Shown here: positions 21,424 through 33,016 of the stretch, in pieces
Layout: every line of letters starts with the position of its first letter
How positions within the stretch are numbered: the stretch's first letter is position 1
Assembly (NCBI GenBank): GCA_032716605.1
Contig: CM064480.1
Coordinates: forward strand, 26,402,129 to 26,466,128
Length of the DNA: 64,000 bases
Direction of reading: 5' to 3'
DNA from: Paralithodes platypus
Taxonomy: Eukaryota; Arthropoda; Malacostraca; Decapoda; Lithodidae
The notes under the pieces: model-generated
The model's database searches: none
Seen by the model: the letters and a program-made list of their open reading frames with translations, nothing else
What the model was told of the DNA's origin: nothing
Translations under genes and position numbers: made by a program

Positions 21424-21930
21424 CCCCTGGGCCATGCAAAATATCACTCCTCTACCTCCCCTCCTTCCCCACTTTCCTCCCCTCCTTCAGTTATCACCTA
21501 TTTTCCCTGTTATTCCCTTATTCTGAGGTATATTTTCGTGCTAACATTAGCGAGTTGCAAGCAGGGCATTGTCATCACTGTTAGCAAGCGAGTGCAAGAG
21601 AGAGAGAGAGAGTATCGATCGACAGAGTGTCTCCAGCCTTGGGGGAAATTGGCGGGAAAGGAGCTTGCCTCACCCATACTTTATGTAACTCCCGCCCTGT
21701 ATCGCCGATTTTGACCATCCAAACGCTGTTTTCACTTGTTTTATTGTTGTAACAGGTTAATACCTTTATAATCAACCTATAATAGGCACATATGGATAAG
21801 TATTAATGCTATTTATGGTAAAATGAATATTTTAGTGATGGAAACAGCTCAAATACATGCGCACAGGCAGAGGTGTCTAATTACCCCCATGCGCACTTCT
21901 GAGGTTAAGAGTCTTCCTGCAGTTGCTGGG

Positions 21931-22239
21931 TTAATTAGATATATATTGATTATACAGTACTGTAATTTGTTACCTGTCCTGTCTCTTCAGTACAACTTTC
22001 TGACGCCCCCTGCCAGAAGCGCTTGTGGCATTTTGCCGCTGCCGACTGGTAGGCTCTTTGGCAGTACAGTACTTCTTCGACTTTCCATGGAATGAATTTT
22101 GCTTCCGTAGCAGGGGACCCTCACTGAGATCAGTAATTATTTCGAGAATGGAAGCATACATCTTATTTTCACTGTCTCAAACTAACTCATCAAAATTTTT
22201 GGTTTACTCACGCTTGTTCTACTGCTGTCCGCAATAAGG
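21931..22239. other. Intron 1 sequence without recognised feature
   Basis: No exon, repeat or element that I can match. Confidence 0.5.
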
Positions 22240-23118
22240 AGGAAGCATTCAAACGGTACCGTAGCCTTCAAACTCTATAATCTTGTACTTCCTATGTTTC
22301 TGCCTGTAATCAAGCCAAATCTGTTCTTTGACTTACCAAAAACTCTTTCATCAATAACAAATGCTCTGAATTATCCAAATCTAGTTCTCAAGCTTTTTGG
22401 CATGTAGCCAAAAACCTCTCCCAACAATTTCACTTTCTTTTCTTTCCCTCCTCTTTTCCACTCTCGGTACCACCTTTACCTTTTCCTCTGACAAAGCTGA
22501 ACTCTTCGCTAAAAACTCCACCTTGGATGATTCCGGCACTATTCCTTCTCCAACCCTCTCTCACTTACTAAATTATGCCTAATATCATAATCTCTTTTCT
22601 AAGAATGTACTTTCTGTCCTCTCTGGGCTTAATACTAAGAAGGCGTATGGACCGGATGGTGTTCCTTTTGTTGAACTGGTACTCAAAAACTGTTGTTCTG
22701 TGCTGACTCCTTCCTTGCCTTGGCAAACTATTTCATCTCTGTCTTTCCTCTAATGTCTTTCCTTCTTGCTGGAAGTTTGCTCTCATTCAACCTGTCCCAA
22801 AGAAGGGTGACCGCTCTCAACCCTCCAACTATCGTCCAATTGCTCTCATCTCTTGTATCTCCTAAAGTTTTTTAAACTATTCTTAATTCAAAATTTCCTA
22901 AGTATTTATTTTCCCATAATCTACTTTCAGATCGCCAGTATGGTTTCCTTAATTTCCTTAAGGGCCGCTCTACTGGTGATCTCATTCCTTATCTTACTAA
23001 CTCTTGGTCATCCGCCCTTCGGGACTTTGGTGAGAATTTTTCTATTGCGCTAGACATATTGAAAGCCTTCGATAGAGTCTGGCATAAGTCTCTAATTTCA
23101 AATTAGCTTCCTTTTGTT
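22240..23118 (+). pseudogene. Jockey-like LINE reverse transcriptase, strongly decayed
   Basis: Frame-shifted segments spell the RT of a jockey-group LINE: KAYGPDGVPF, then WKFALIQPVPKKGDRSQPSN-type sequence, NYRPIALISC, SDRQYGFLNFLKGRSTGDLI, and ALDILKAFDRVWHKSLIS (catalytic region with the first Asp). Many stops and indels. It lies in the sense direction of the host gene within intron 1 and ends where hAT-like sequence begins. Confidence 0.8.
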
Positions 23119-23127
23119 TCTATCCCT

Positions 23128-23310
23128 AAGTGCCGGATTTAAACCTGTAGAGGCCCTTGAGCAGCCTCTGTGTGGAGGCCCCCAGTCATTACAACTTATC
23201 ATACAGGGTGGGGTGGCGAGCAAAGCGAGCCTGACCAGCTGAGGAGCACTTTGTATGATCATTTTGAAGCCATATGCAAATTTAAATTGAGAAAATTAGA
23301 GCTTGGAGAA
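23128..23310. mobile_element. hAT-like terminal fragment
   Basis: AAGTGCCGGATTTAAACC followed by GAGGCCC and GGCGAGCAAAGCGAGCC resembles the left end of the hAT element at 5137 (GGGGATTTACA..., GGCGAGCGAAGCGAGCC). Only one end is present. Confidence 0.55.
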
Positions 23311-23321
23311 ATTATAAATAT

Positions 23322-23490
23322 ACTGTACAGTAAACTCCCGATATTTCGGACTCTTTTTACTCGGAAACCCGTACTTCTCGGAATGGCATCGGCCTCTCGG
23401 AGATGTCCCTGTATATCTCGGAAATTTTCGAGTTGGATGGGTTTTGTGTCCGGTTTACAGTGTTCTCTCACTCGATTTTAAGTGGTTTTA
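23322..23490. mobile_element. pogo/Tigger-like terminal fragment
   Basis: TACAGTAAACTCCCGATA followed by repeated TCTCGGA motifs is a pogo-type left end, similar in style to the ends at 27774 and 34287. No right end was found. Confidence 0.5.
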
Positions 23491-23964
23491 GGATGACTTG
23501 AAGCCTGTGCCTTTTAATTATTGTGCTAATATTAATTACTATGTACTGTACTGTCCCTGAAAACAGAATAATGTTCGCCACTAGACGGGGGCATGTGGCA
23601 GAAGAACACTAAAAAATAACAAACCTGAAGCCCAGCGTATCACTCCCACACCCATCACGTAGAAACAGGAACGTAGGCTGAAAAGCGTCATGAACAAGTG
23701 CCAAGCCCCTCACTAAGTGAGACAACTTGAAACGCACTTGTTCCTCTCGAAGAGAAGAAAATACCGCTTAACCCACCCGAATAGGTAGCCGAAAAGCCTC
23801 ATGTCTACTGTGTAAGAGCTAAAATAGAATAAACCTAGGGGAAAGAAAACACACAAGTGGGAGCCTTGCCTTATCACAACAAGGACTCCTGACAAAACCT
23901 TGCCAAACACCCAGAGAACAGTCTCCTAAGGCGAGTGGGAAAAGTTATACACAGCCAAGCTAGG
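23491..23964. other. Intron 1 sequence without recognised feature
   Basis: No exon or repeat match seen. Confidence 0.45.
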
Positions 23965-24012
23965 GTAAGGTAACCAATAGGTACGCACCGGTCCAATAGG
24001 TACGCAATTTCC
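23965..24012. repeat. Left member of the GGTACGCACC inverted-repeat family
   Basis: GGGTAAGGTAACCAATAGGT followed by ACGCACCGGTCCAATAGGTACGCA. The reverse complement of its first part is at 29459-29486 and of GGTCCAATAGGTAC at 29236-29250, about 5.5 kb away. The same short motif builds the fold-back at 25934-26495. Confidence 0.6.
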
Positions 24013-25665
24013 ATTTAAAAACCTCTCCACTAGACCTCTTACTAGAGAGGAAGGTTTTGACGAACCACAGGCGGGAGTACTGGAGAGTGGTCTTAGTAAG
24101 ATTGAAATAACTAGAGATGAGCTGTTATCTGCGATGAGAGGACTTGAAGTAAGGAAAGCTATGGGACCGGATGAAGTGTCTGCCTGGGTTTTAAAGGAGT
24201 GTGCAGAGCAATTAGTGGAGCCAGTGAGGGACATAATTCAAGCTTCCTTAGATAAAGGACAGGTTCCTGTTGAATGGAAAAGAGCTAATATCATTCCGAT
24301 ATACAAGAATGGAAACCCTGAGGACCCTCTAAACTATAGACCAGTTTCACTTACTAGTATTGTATGCAAGATTTGTGAAAAGCTAATTAGGAAGAGATGG
24401 ATGAAAATGTTGGAGAGAAAGAAAATAATAACCCCAAAGCAATTTGGATTCAGAGAAGGGACATCTTGTGTTACCAGTTTGCTATGTTATTACAGTAGGG
24501 TGATAGATGTACTCCAAGAAAGAGGCGGATGGGTGGACTGCGTCTACTTAGACCTTTCCAAAGCATTCGATAAGGTACCACATAAGAGATTGTTATCTAA
24601 GCTTGAGACGCTAGGATGTGTCAGGGGGAGTTTGCTGAAATGGATGGAGAGCTATTTAACAGATAGGGAAATGAGGACCAACATTAGAGGAACTTACTCA
24701 TCGTGGCGGAAAGTTGAGAGTGGTGTGCCGCAGGGATCTGTGTTGGCACCTCTCATGTTCCTTATGTACGTGAATGACCTGCCGATAGGCATAAACTCTT
24801 ACATGTCAATGTTTGCAGATGACGTAAAAATTATGAGACAAATAACAAATAAAAGTAGTTGTGAGGAGCTGCAAGGGGATTTAGATAAAATATACGAATG
24901 GAGCACCAAGTGGAAAATGAAATTTAATATAAGTAAATGTCATGTGTTAAATATGGGAAGAAGTGTGAATAGACCAAATTGGGAGTACAGGATGGGAGAT
25001 AATAAAATTAGCAAGGCCGAAAAAGAAAAAGATTTAGGGTTGATTATACAAGATACTTTGTCGCCAGAGAAACATATTAACAAGCTCTTTAGCGGAATGT
25101 ATGCAATGGCCGGGAATATGAAAGTTGCTCTGAACTATTTGAGACCATGGTAGCGAAAATTATGAAGAGTATGATTAGACCAAGATTGGAGTATGCAGCA
25201 GTGGTGTGGTCCCCGCATCTAAAGAAGCATATTCACAAGTTAGAAAGAATCCAGAGAGCAGTCACTAGATTGGTTCCAAGTCTCAGAGAACTGCCATATG
25301 AAGGGAGGCTAGACAAATTAAATCTACCGAGTCTAAAAGAGAGGAGAGAGAGGGGAGACATGATAATGATGTACAAATGTACCCGGGGGCTGGAGAGGCT
25401 GGATAGGGAGGATATATTAATTATGGATACAGGAATAACTAGAGGCCACAGCTACAAAGTAAAAAGACCTACCTGCAAGAACGATATCAGGAAGTTTAGC
25501 TTCCCCTATAGATGTATTGACAAATGGAATGGGTTGGAGGAGGAGGTGGTAGGGGCAAGGAACATCCATATTTTCAAGAAAAAATTGGATAAAAAGTAGA
25601 CTGAGAGACGGGACAACACGAGCTTAGCTCAACTCCTGTAAACTACAATTAGGTAAATTAGGTAA
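24013..25665 (+). mobile_element. CR1/Rex-like LINE, 5'-truncated, in intron 1
   Basis: RT region to 3' end with a short tail of ATTAGGTAA units (25650-25665). It inserted next to the GGTACGCACC repeat. No endonuclease is present, indicating 5' truncation typical of LINE insertion. No clear target duplication. Confidence 0.8.
24134..25599 (+). pseudogene. LINE reverse transcriptase (single frameshift)
   Basis: Open to 25153 in one frame and from 25147 to 25599 in the next; a one-base slip near 25140 separates them. Motifs: KAMGPDEVSAWVLKECAEQL, NYRPVSLTSIVCK, FGFREGTSCVTSLL, YLDLSKAFDKVPH (catalytic Asp), SGVPQGSVLAPLMF, FADDVKIM (active-site pair), KDLGLIIQDTLSPEKHI, and the C-terminal RLEYAAVVWSPHLKKH plus FSFPYRCIDKWNGL-type region. 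Reads through to LDKK then stop. Catalytic residues are intact; only the slip and truncation inactivate it. Confidence 0.85.
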
Positions 25666-25933
25666 ATACAGGATATGACAACACTTGGACATTTAAATTT
25701 GGTCTCATCTTAAAGCTTAACCATTATGCCTTCATTTCATCAGGTATCAATAGTTTAGTTGGGTATGGTTGAAGAGGTGCAGCAACAAAAATAAGTGAAA
25801 GTGTAAAAAACACTGGTTTCTTACAAAAATCTAAGGGTTGTACTTTTTTTTTTTAGTGTCTAATGACCCATTTTCAAATTGAAAATTATAACTTTTTTCT
25901 ATTTGCAGGTACTGTACATTCTGTGATGTAGTG

Positions 25934-26495
25934 TATAAGAAAAATGCATCAGGACTGCTCAGAAACACAAGATAAAGCCAAGGCTAGGTGCGTACCTATT
26001 GGACAGATCCCACATACCAAAAACCAATAGGTAGGCATTTTTTCAAATGGCTGCCAGAGAGTCCTAAGCCACATTGCATGACATTCTAAGGCCAGCTCTA
26101 CTACAAGGATGAATAAGAGTCACTTTTCGTTGAAACTGTCCGAGTACAGTACCATCCAATTCAATTTACCCCAAGGGTGGTCCAGAAGGTATTCAGTGCG
26201 TGGTGCCCTGAATGTATGCGCGTTCCTATTGGGCACCACACACTGCGTACCTATTGGTTTTCACAACAAATTTTCCCTCCACAGATTATGTATGTCTTTT
26301 ATCTTTTTCTAATTGAAAAATACAACATTTCTGGTGTAAGTTATCCACTTCCTAAAATAAAATGTCATTTATGCCGTTTGATAAAGTGCGTACCTTTTGG
26401 TGTTTGGTATGTGGGCTCTGTCCAATAGGTACGCACCCAGCCCTGGTTATATCTTGTGTTTCTGAGCAGTCCTGATGCATTTTTCTTATAAACTC
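25934..26495. mobile_element. Fold-back MITE with ~100-bp arms
   Basis: The left arm 25934-26036 (GCATCAGGACTGCTCAGAAA, GGTGCGTACCTATTGGACAG) is complementary to the right arm 26390-26495 (CTGTCCAATAGGTACGCACC, TTTCTGAGCAGTCCTGATGC). A central part includes two further GCGTACCTATTGG motifs. Non-coding; superfamily not identified. Confidence 0.8.
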
Positions 26496-26819
26496 AAGCT
26501 CTCACTTAGATTAACCCTTTTTACTAATACATATCCTTCTCAAACTGCATAAAATCTTCTAAATATAGCTAGAATAAAATGTTATAGAAGTTGTTCATAC
26601 AGAAGGGGTTGAGGATAGATAGATAGGTTTATTCTGGTAAAGTATATACATTTTGTATGCACAATTGCACAGTTCAGAGGCACGTGAAAATCCTGATTTA
26701 GGCCTCATAACTTGTAATTGTAACCTCATACATTGTTGAGCGAGTGAGTGAGAGAGAGAGAATGTGTGTTTGGGTGTGAGAGAGTAGGTAATATGTGGGA
26801 AACACATACAAATTGTTAT

Positions 26820-27078
<259 letters not shown>

Positions 27079-27138
27079 TGTATATCCTGGCAGGTGTAAC
27101 TGTTTTTCTAAAAAAAAAAAAAATTAAAAAGAATAAAT

Positions 27139-27215
27139 TTGCCCCACTATAGTCATCCTCCTATGAAATGAGCTACAAGGTGGTGTCCCTCGCCCTGTGC
27201 GGTGTTGTCAAATAT
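27139..27215. repeat. Left member of an inverted pair around a pogo fold-back
   Basis: GAAATGAGCTACAAGG...CGCCCTGTGCGGTGTTG is complementary to 28868-28945 (CAACACCGCACAGGGCG ... CCTTGGAGCTCATTTC). The pair encloses the microsatellite tail and the element at 27774-28698. Confidence 0.7.
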
Positions 27216-27773
27216 TCAAAGCTTTAACAACAAATGTTAGTTTTCAGGCTATTAACAAATTAATTTTAGCTTTTATGACTATATATATTATATTACAATT
27301 TTTAAAGGTTATGTGGTGTTCAGAAACATAATTTTAAGGATATATAGAAGGAATTTATACAACATATGGCACGCTATTTAGAACATGCTGCCATTTTCTG
27401 GGGACAGCTATAAATAGATTTAAGGAATGGTAGGATATGCGACGTTGCCAAGTAATGTCAATGCGGTTCTGTTGGCTACGCACGCACTCACACACACCCC
27501 TACAGATACACACACAAACACACACATACATACACAATCTCCAAAATGCAATATAGCACAATGTAATCCCATCAAAAGAGAGAGAGAGAGAGAGAGCTGG
27601 ATACGAGTAATGGCAACGCTTTAAATGGCCTCAAACTACGACAACAACATCACCCAGGTCAGACGGTCACTAACCCTCATTCATAGCGCGACCACCATGG
27701 AAGGAAAAACTCGCAAAAGTTACTCTCATCTCCATAGCCAGGCAAGGGAGATGCTGTACAATGTAAATAGGTA

Positions 27774-28698
27774 CAGTAAAAGTCCTTTAATCCGACGACC
27801 GATGATTCGAATCTCCCAATAGTCCGAATTTTTCAATTTGAGGCCAAATCCGAATTCACCCGATGGTCCGAATTTCAAGAAGTCCCAAAGTCCCCTTTTT
27901 GAGGCATTAGTCCACTCAAATGACACATAATGGAGCACACGCATATCATATGTTCATGAATTAACTTTAAAAGTTTACCATTGTCATTGTAGCCTATTAC
28001 CTACTTCAAAACATTCAGATTAATGGTCAAAGGAAGCTACTGATATAAACGTAAACACCACATTGTCTGCTAGAGCGTTTGTTTGGCTCTTGAACGCATT
28101 CTTGGGACGCTCCGATGCACTACTGGCTTGCACCGCATTTTCTGCAAGCGCATTCAGTCTTGAGCTTGAAAACGCACCTTTGGACGTTCCGATACGCTAC
28201 TATTTATAGTTCAGTGATCGGAGCGTCCCAAGGGTGCTTTCAAGACAACAAGACAAGGGTGCTTTCAATACAAAATAATATAACAGAGCACGTCACAAAA
28301 GGAAAATCACAACAGGAAAATTACAAGAACCTCTCAGGGAAGTGCCGTTGTTAAGGCATTACTTCCCGAACCACATCTGATCTGATCTTCAAGAGCAAGA
28401 CAAACTCGCTAGTAGACGATGCGGACATATGGTGTTTACGTTTATATCAGCAGATTCCTTTGACCATTAATCTGAATGTTTTGAAGTAGGTAATAGGCTA
28501 CAATGACAATGGTAAACTTTTGAAGTGATTTCATGAACATATGATATGTGTGTGCGTCATTTGGGTGGCCTAATGCCTCAATGTTTTCGTCAGGCCATTA
28601 ATACACAGGTTCATAGGGGTAAAGTCCGATAATCCGAAAAATCCACTAATCCGAACGAGGGCCGGTCCGCTGCCCTTCGGATTAATGGAAGTTTACTG
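27774..28698. mobile_element. pogo/Tigger-type fold-back MITE (925 bp)
   Basis: Ends are CAGTAAAAGTCCTTTAATCC and its near reverse complement GGATTAATGGAAGTTTACTG, with TA on both sides (27772-27773, 28699-28700). Long inner arms are also complementary: CATTCAGATTAATGGTCAAA near 28010 with TTTGACCATTAATCTGAATG near 28460. TA duplication plus CAG termini point to the pogo branch of Tc1/mariner. Non-coding. Confidence 0.85.
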
Positions 28699-28867
28699 TA
28701 TATACAAATATAGCCTACCTATTATTTCGTTTCTGTAACTTTTATACAAGAATACCAAAAACCCTTCCAGACATAAAAACGTCTTTTACATTTATTTCAA
28801 GTTTCCCTTCTAAATGTGGTTTTTCTTGGTTTCCCATTTTCTAAAAGGTTTGTTTTGGTAGAAATGT

Positions 28868-28945
28868 GGCAACACCGCACAGGGCGACCTTGACCTCCTT
28901 GGAGCTCATTTCAGTTGAGTTTGACTATAGGAGGCCTGTTTAGTT
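28868..28945. repeat. Right member of the inverted pair with 27139-27215
   Basis: Complement of 27139-27215, with about 80 percent apparent match by eye. Confidence 0.65.
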
Positions 28946-29739
28946 GAGGTTTACAAGCCTTCCTATGCTGAATTTTATATGTAATCATATGTAACAAGGT
29001 TATATCTTATGTTTCAGACCACACCAAAAGTCTTATACACTTACACAAATGATAATACAGCAGGAAAAAAAAACCCAAGTTTTATTTTTCGCTGAAAAAG
29101 CTTGAATAATATCCCTGTTGTGGCTGTCGACTTTCAATGATACTTACTGTATATAGCTGAATAGAGTAATGAATGACTTACATCATATGTACAGAGGAAT
29201 CCCCCTGCTTTTATAGTGTTCGAGTTAAAGGGCCATTAGTACCTATTGGACCGGCCGCATACGTTTAGGGTGCCGAGGAATAATAGGTACGCACTAACTT
29301 TCAGCCTATTTTTCTCAACAATGAATAGGAATATTCACAAACACTTTGTGTTGCATGAAACTACAACCATTCCTGCATAATATGAGACTAAATAGAATAT
29401 GCTTCTGAAATTTGGGAGACGGGTACAGTCATCGAAAGGAAATTATCCATGTTTTTTTGTGTACCTATTAGTTACCTTACCCTTATCTATAAGCTACCCT
29501 GACCTCAGTATATAGCATGTACATATGAGAAAAGAATCACAAGTATGAGGCAGGAGAAGAATGAAGTGAGGCTGGGCAAACCGTCGAACACGTCCGGACC
29601 CAATGGCGCCTAGGAGAAGGACTTTTGCGTCCAGATAAGAGCTGGGTGATGCGCAGAATAAACAGCAGATGCCTGAGAAGTGCATTATGCTGGATCATGT
29701 TTAATGCTTTAAATTGTTTATTTGTTACTGTTTTTTCTA
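28946..29739. other. Intron 1 sequence with GGTACGCAC-type motifs
   Basis: GTACCTATTGGACCGG at 29236, AATAGGTACGCACT at 29281 and GTACCTATTAGTTACCTTACC at 29460 belong to the family at 23965. No exon recognised. Confidence 0.5.
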
Positions 29740-29943
29740 GTACAGTACTGTAGTGGTACCCACATCATAAGGACGAGTCCGTGAGTGGTTTTGTTTTATT
29801 TAAGAGCGTTTCGCTCACGACGATTGGCAATCTTGATGTTTACTCTCCTAGGCGGGTCGTTTGAACAGCGAGCCATTGAGTTCAAAGATATGCCATACTT
29901 TATTAAGGTGCATCGTCAATGATGGAGGGGCCACTAATAAATA
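29740..29943. repeat. Second diverged DIRS-like end
   Basis: It ends in CGTCAATGATGGAGGGGCC then ACTAATAAAT, identical to the outer edge of family 1 copies A and B. The preceding 170 bp are unlike those copies. It may be the residue of another DIRS subfamily in intron 1. Confidence 0.55.
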
Positions 29944-30915
29944 AAGAACTTGACAACAGAGGCAGCCCTTGACAGGGCTACCTGGAAAGCCGCCATTTAG
30001 GATGTGAGACTGTAACCACATTCTCTGTGGACAAAACGGTCTTTAAACTTGTATGTATGTATGCATGTATGTTGGTTGCCATCCAGAAACTTAAGCAAGA
30101 AAATTACCTTATCCTCATTCTTCTAATATATGAATTATTATCCATGTACAGATAAATTGTGTTGTCTTTTACTTTGTGTGTTTGTTTGTTTTGTTTTTGT
30201 TTTTGGGGGGGGGGGGGGGGTAGGAATTGAAACAATGTCGATGATAAATGAATTGAAGATGCTTAAATGGGGTCAATCGGTCTCTTTGACCAAATGTTTT
30301 TTGCTTTAGTAGAATATATGGTAAAGTGGAGGTACATTAGCCACCTGGCATTAGTGAAGAAATTTTGTATGTTTCCCTCTGGGGGTCGATATAGAGCAGC
30401 AATTCATCTCCTCAAGGCTGATTTGCCCAACAGCAGTCTGTGATGCTTATACTTTACTATATTTTTGGTGTATAAAGGATAACAGTACAGGTAGTCTTTC
30501 GGGTACTGTAGTGCTACTTGAAGGACCGCTGTTCATCCATGATAGGATGGCTCAGTCTGTGTGTACCTTGTGAGAGTTCTCAAGGGGACAGATACTGTAC
30601 TCTGAAGGGCAATCCATGCCCTGAAAGTCTGGAGTTGCCATGAGGAATAATTATGTGTGGTTAACAATTAACAGTATTATTCCATTACAGTACTTATATC
30701 AGTTGCTGTAAGTCTGAAGGACTCTGCCAATCCAAGCTGTATGGTTATCCACCCTATTGTTGTTAAACAGTTACCCATTTACCAGAGGTACTGGAAACTC
30801 TGCTAGGCACTTCATGAAGAGCTGTTTTGATTTACAGGGCATCACTGCTGATAAAGGGTAAATAAAAAGATATGGCATAATGTGACACTTTCATTTGGTT
30901 TGTAATTTTTGTCAG
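29944..30915. other. 3' part of intron 1
   Basis: Contains a short TATG microsatellite near 30050 and a poly-G run at 30205-30222. Ends in the acceptor TTTTTGTCAG at 30906-30915. No other feature seen. Confidence 0.6.
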
Positions 30916-31100
30916 CCTACCACAGTAAGTGTATCGACCCGTGGCTGACCAAGAACCGTCGGGTGTGTCCAGTGTGCAAAAGAAAGGTGTTCACGGGGGA
31001 CGAGCGGCCCTCAGATCATGACACCGACTCAGAGGACGAGGGCAGTCCACTCATCAACTCTGAAGGTGGCACGCAGGGGGGTACATTCACTCCTCAAAGG
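30916..31100 (+). CDS. RNF13: RNF13/godzilla-like E3 ligase, exon with C-terminal half of RING
   Basis: The split codon from the previous exon gives Ala, then YHSKCIDPWLTKNRRVCPVC completes the RING-H2 finger: His of AYH, Cys of SKC and the CPVC pair are the remaining zinc ligands, and the Pro-Trp of DPWLTK is the usual E2-contact region. It continues with KRKVFTGDERPSDHDTDSED and EGSPLINSEGG, matching the acidic Ser-rich segment and PLL-like motif after the RING in RNF13. It ends at AGG followed by donor GTCAGT, phase 0. Confidence 0.93.
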
Positions 31101-31144
31101 GTCAGTATAATTATACTGTATAGCTGAACATAATACAAGTAGAC

Positions 31145-31600
31145 CTTGCAGACTATTCAAACCAAAACCCTAAATATCATCACAGGCTGCACAGCTACCA
31201 CATCTACATCAAGAAACCAAAGTCCTCAAAGTCAAAGACCACTTGGACATGAGAGGCACTCAATTTCTGGCTGCAGCCTCCACAAACCAACATCATCCAC
31301 TACTCTACATGGCAGCACACCCACAGACACCAATTAATATCAAAACAACACCCAGCAGACAATATCACACACAAATACTGTCATCTCTCCCTCACTGTCC
31401 ACCCCAAACCAGCTTCTAGAAGCACATCCATACTCATATCTCTCGCCGTTCCATCCAATCACTCAAAGACAACACACAGCTGTAGGCATGACCTCCCGAA
31501 ATCCATCCTTCTGAGTTCTCCCTTCCTCGCGAGGAGAGAGTCCACCTGGCCAAGCTGAGATTTGGGCACCATCCAGCTCTTCTGAGCTATCAGAAGTGAC
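31145..31600 (+). pseudogene. Jockey-group LINE fragment in intron 2, part 1
   Basis: LQTIQTKTLNIITGCTATT is the start of the C-terminal region found after the RT in jockey-group LINEs. A frameshift then leads to VKDHLDMRGTQFLAAAST, and further on LPREERVHLAKLRFGHHPAL before a stop. Decayed; 5' part absent. Confidence 0.8.
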
Positions 31601-31604
31601 TTTC

Positions 31605-31608
<4 letters not shown>

Positions 31609-31643
<35 letters not shown>
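31609..31643. repeat. (TTA)n microsatellite
   Basis: About 11 TAT/TTA units between two LINE-derived pieces. Confidence 0.95.
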
Positions 31644-31649
31644 TTATTT

Positions 31650-32150
31650 TGTTTTAGGCCTATTTATTTATTTTTTATTCTATATTCCAACTTACTCCCT
31701 CTTGGGCATAGGCTGAGAGCCTGTACGTTCAACACGGTGAAGCCCTTGAGGTCTTGTTCCAGTCTTGGGAGTGAGACATGTGAAGCACTTAAAGCTTGGT
31801 TGTCCTCTCATGGTTCGAAGCAGCCCCATCTCTGGAGCTGCTTTGCCTTTGTGCTTCACTGTCTCACCCCCAAGATTCGGACCTCACTCTCAGAACGCCA
31901 CCTATTGAGCAATTAACTCACTGGATAACTCCATCCTCGACACTTACTCAGGATGCAACGCAGCACCCCATACTATTAGACACATCGTAGAAGACTGCAT
32001 TCCACACAATAACTTTCGCCAACAACATAATATACACTCCCTGAGTGCCTGTGGGAAAGCCCGACAATGGCCATGGCCTTCCTTAGGGACTCGGGGCTGT
32101 TCGGCCAGGCAGCCTTGGGAACGACAATAACAACAACAATAACATAATAC
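31650..32150 (+). pseudogene. LINE 3' end fragment in intron 2, part 2
   Basis: CNAAPHTIRHIVEDC resembles the terminal Cys/His motif of such LINEs. The 3' end (TCGGGGCTGTTCGGCCAGGC, then a CAATAACAA tail) matches the 3' end of the LINE fragment at 46505-47044. It may be the same insertion as part 1. Confidence 0.7.
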
Positions 32151-32340
32151 AGTACAAGTAATATGACAACAACCACTCATACAACCATAACCTTAACACA
32201 CTCATGTTTTTACCATTATGCTAGTACTCACTTTGCTTAGGTTCTGCAACTATATCGCAAAACTAAGATCAATCTGTGCTGACATTAGATTCCCCTTTAG
32301 CATTTGAAAGATTAATTAAAAGTATTGTGTATAATTTTAG

Positions 32341-32559
32341 GAGAATCCATTCCAAGAGGCTGAACGTGAGGCGGAAGAAAGGCGGCAGAGACGACAGCGT
32401 CGGAGAGGAATATCACGCCACGTAGAATGTGGACCAGAGGGATACCAGCGCCTGGCAGAGTCTTCCGAGGAGGATGACGATGAAGATGAAGTAGAGCAAG
32501 AAGAAGATGAGGAAGAAGTGACGAAAGAAAAAGGGACAGAAGCCACAGAACAAGGTTAG
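32341..32559 (+). CDS. RNF13: RNF13/godzilla-like E3 ligase, acidic C-terminal exon
   Basis: After acceptor TTTTAG the exon reads ENPFQEAEREAEERRQRRRQ, then GISRHVECGPEGYQRL and a run of Asp/Glu residues (SSEEDDDEDEVEQEEDEEE), ending GTEATEQG and TAG. The acidic tail fits RNF13, which has an acidic C-terminus. The frame may stop at 32557-32559, or CAAG may be a donor before GTTAGA (32555), with coding resuming further on. I cannot decide. Joined, the three exons give 192 codons plus stop. Confidence 0.75.
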   Translation, partial: ENPFQEAEREAEERRQRRQRRRGISRHVECGPEGYQRLAESSEEDDDEDEVEQEEDEEEVTKEKGTEATEQG

Positions 32560-32712
32560 ATGATCAGGCACTTACCAAGATTAGTAGATTTAGTTTTCTT
32601 TTGTTGCTGTAATTTCTCTCTCGTCCCCATCATATCTTTGCTCCATTTATGGATTGGGTTGGGTACCGTAGTGTGAATTTTGTAAAAAAAAATTTTTTTT
32701 AATAATGATTAA

Positions 32713-33000
32713 CCCTCTCTCTCTCTTCCCCCCCCCCCCCCCCCTCCGGGGTCCCCCTCCTAAGGACAGTGTCAGGTACCGGTACCCGGGCGATTTGGCC
32801 GAAAAACGTCTAGGCCTAGGCTACCGTATCTTTGTTATTTTAACTGCTAGAAAATTCCCACGCATGTCTAAACATACTGTGGTTTTCAATTTGTAGACTG
32901 GCGTTGAGTAGAGCTCTCTAAGTCAACTGGTTCAGTTGTGATGATGATTTCCGTGGAGCGCATTTTTCCGCGATTTTAGCCATATGAGAGACTCACCATA
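32713..33000. mobile_element. TTAA-type MITE family M1, left part, diverged
   Basis: Starts after TTAA (32709-32712) with CCCTCTCTCT and shares GGCCGAAAAACGTCTAGGC, GGCTACCGTAT and GTAGAGCTCTCTAAGTCAAC with the copies at 36913, 40016 and 55165. Its right part is beyond LINE copy 3 at 36067-36180. A C-run at 32731-32744 lies in it. Confidence 0.75.
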
Positions 33001-33016
33001 GTGAGAGGAGGGTGGA

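Larger units (their letters stand above)
20276..21925. mobile_element. Large decayed fold-back element in intron 1 (~1.65 kb)
   Basis: Left and right arms are complementary over several hundred bases with divergence. TTAACCTCTAAG..TGCGCA near 20281 pairs with TGCGCACTTCTGAGGTTAA near 21890-21907. AATACTTATCCATATG at 20391 pairs with CATATGGATAAGTATT at 21789. GAGAGAGAGAGACACC at 20531 pairs loosely with sequence near 21600. Ends begin and finish with TTAA, suggesting a TTAA-type MITE. No coding capacity. Confidence 0.65.

Noticed and set aside
29755..29800. Hammerhead ribozyme-like motif (GACGAGTCCGTGAG)
   Set aside because: The conserved CUGANGA and GAAA core is not present in a foldable arrangement.
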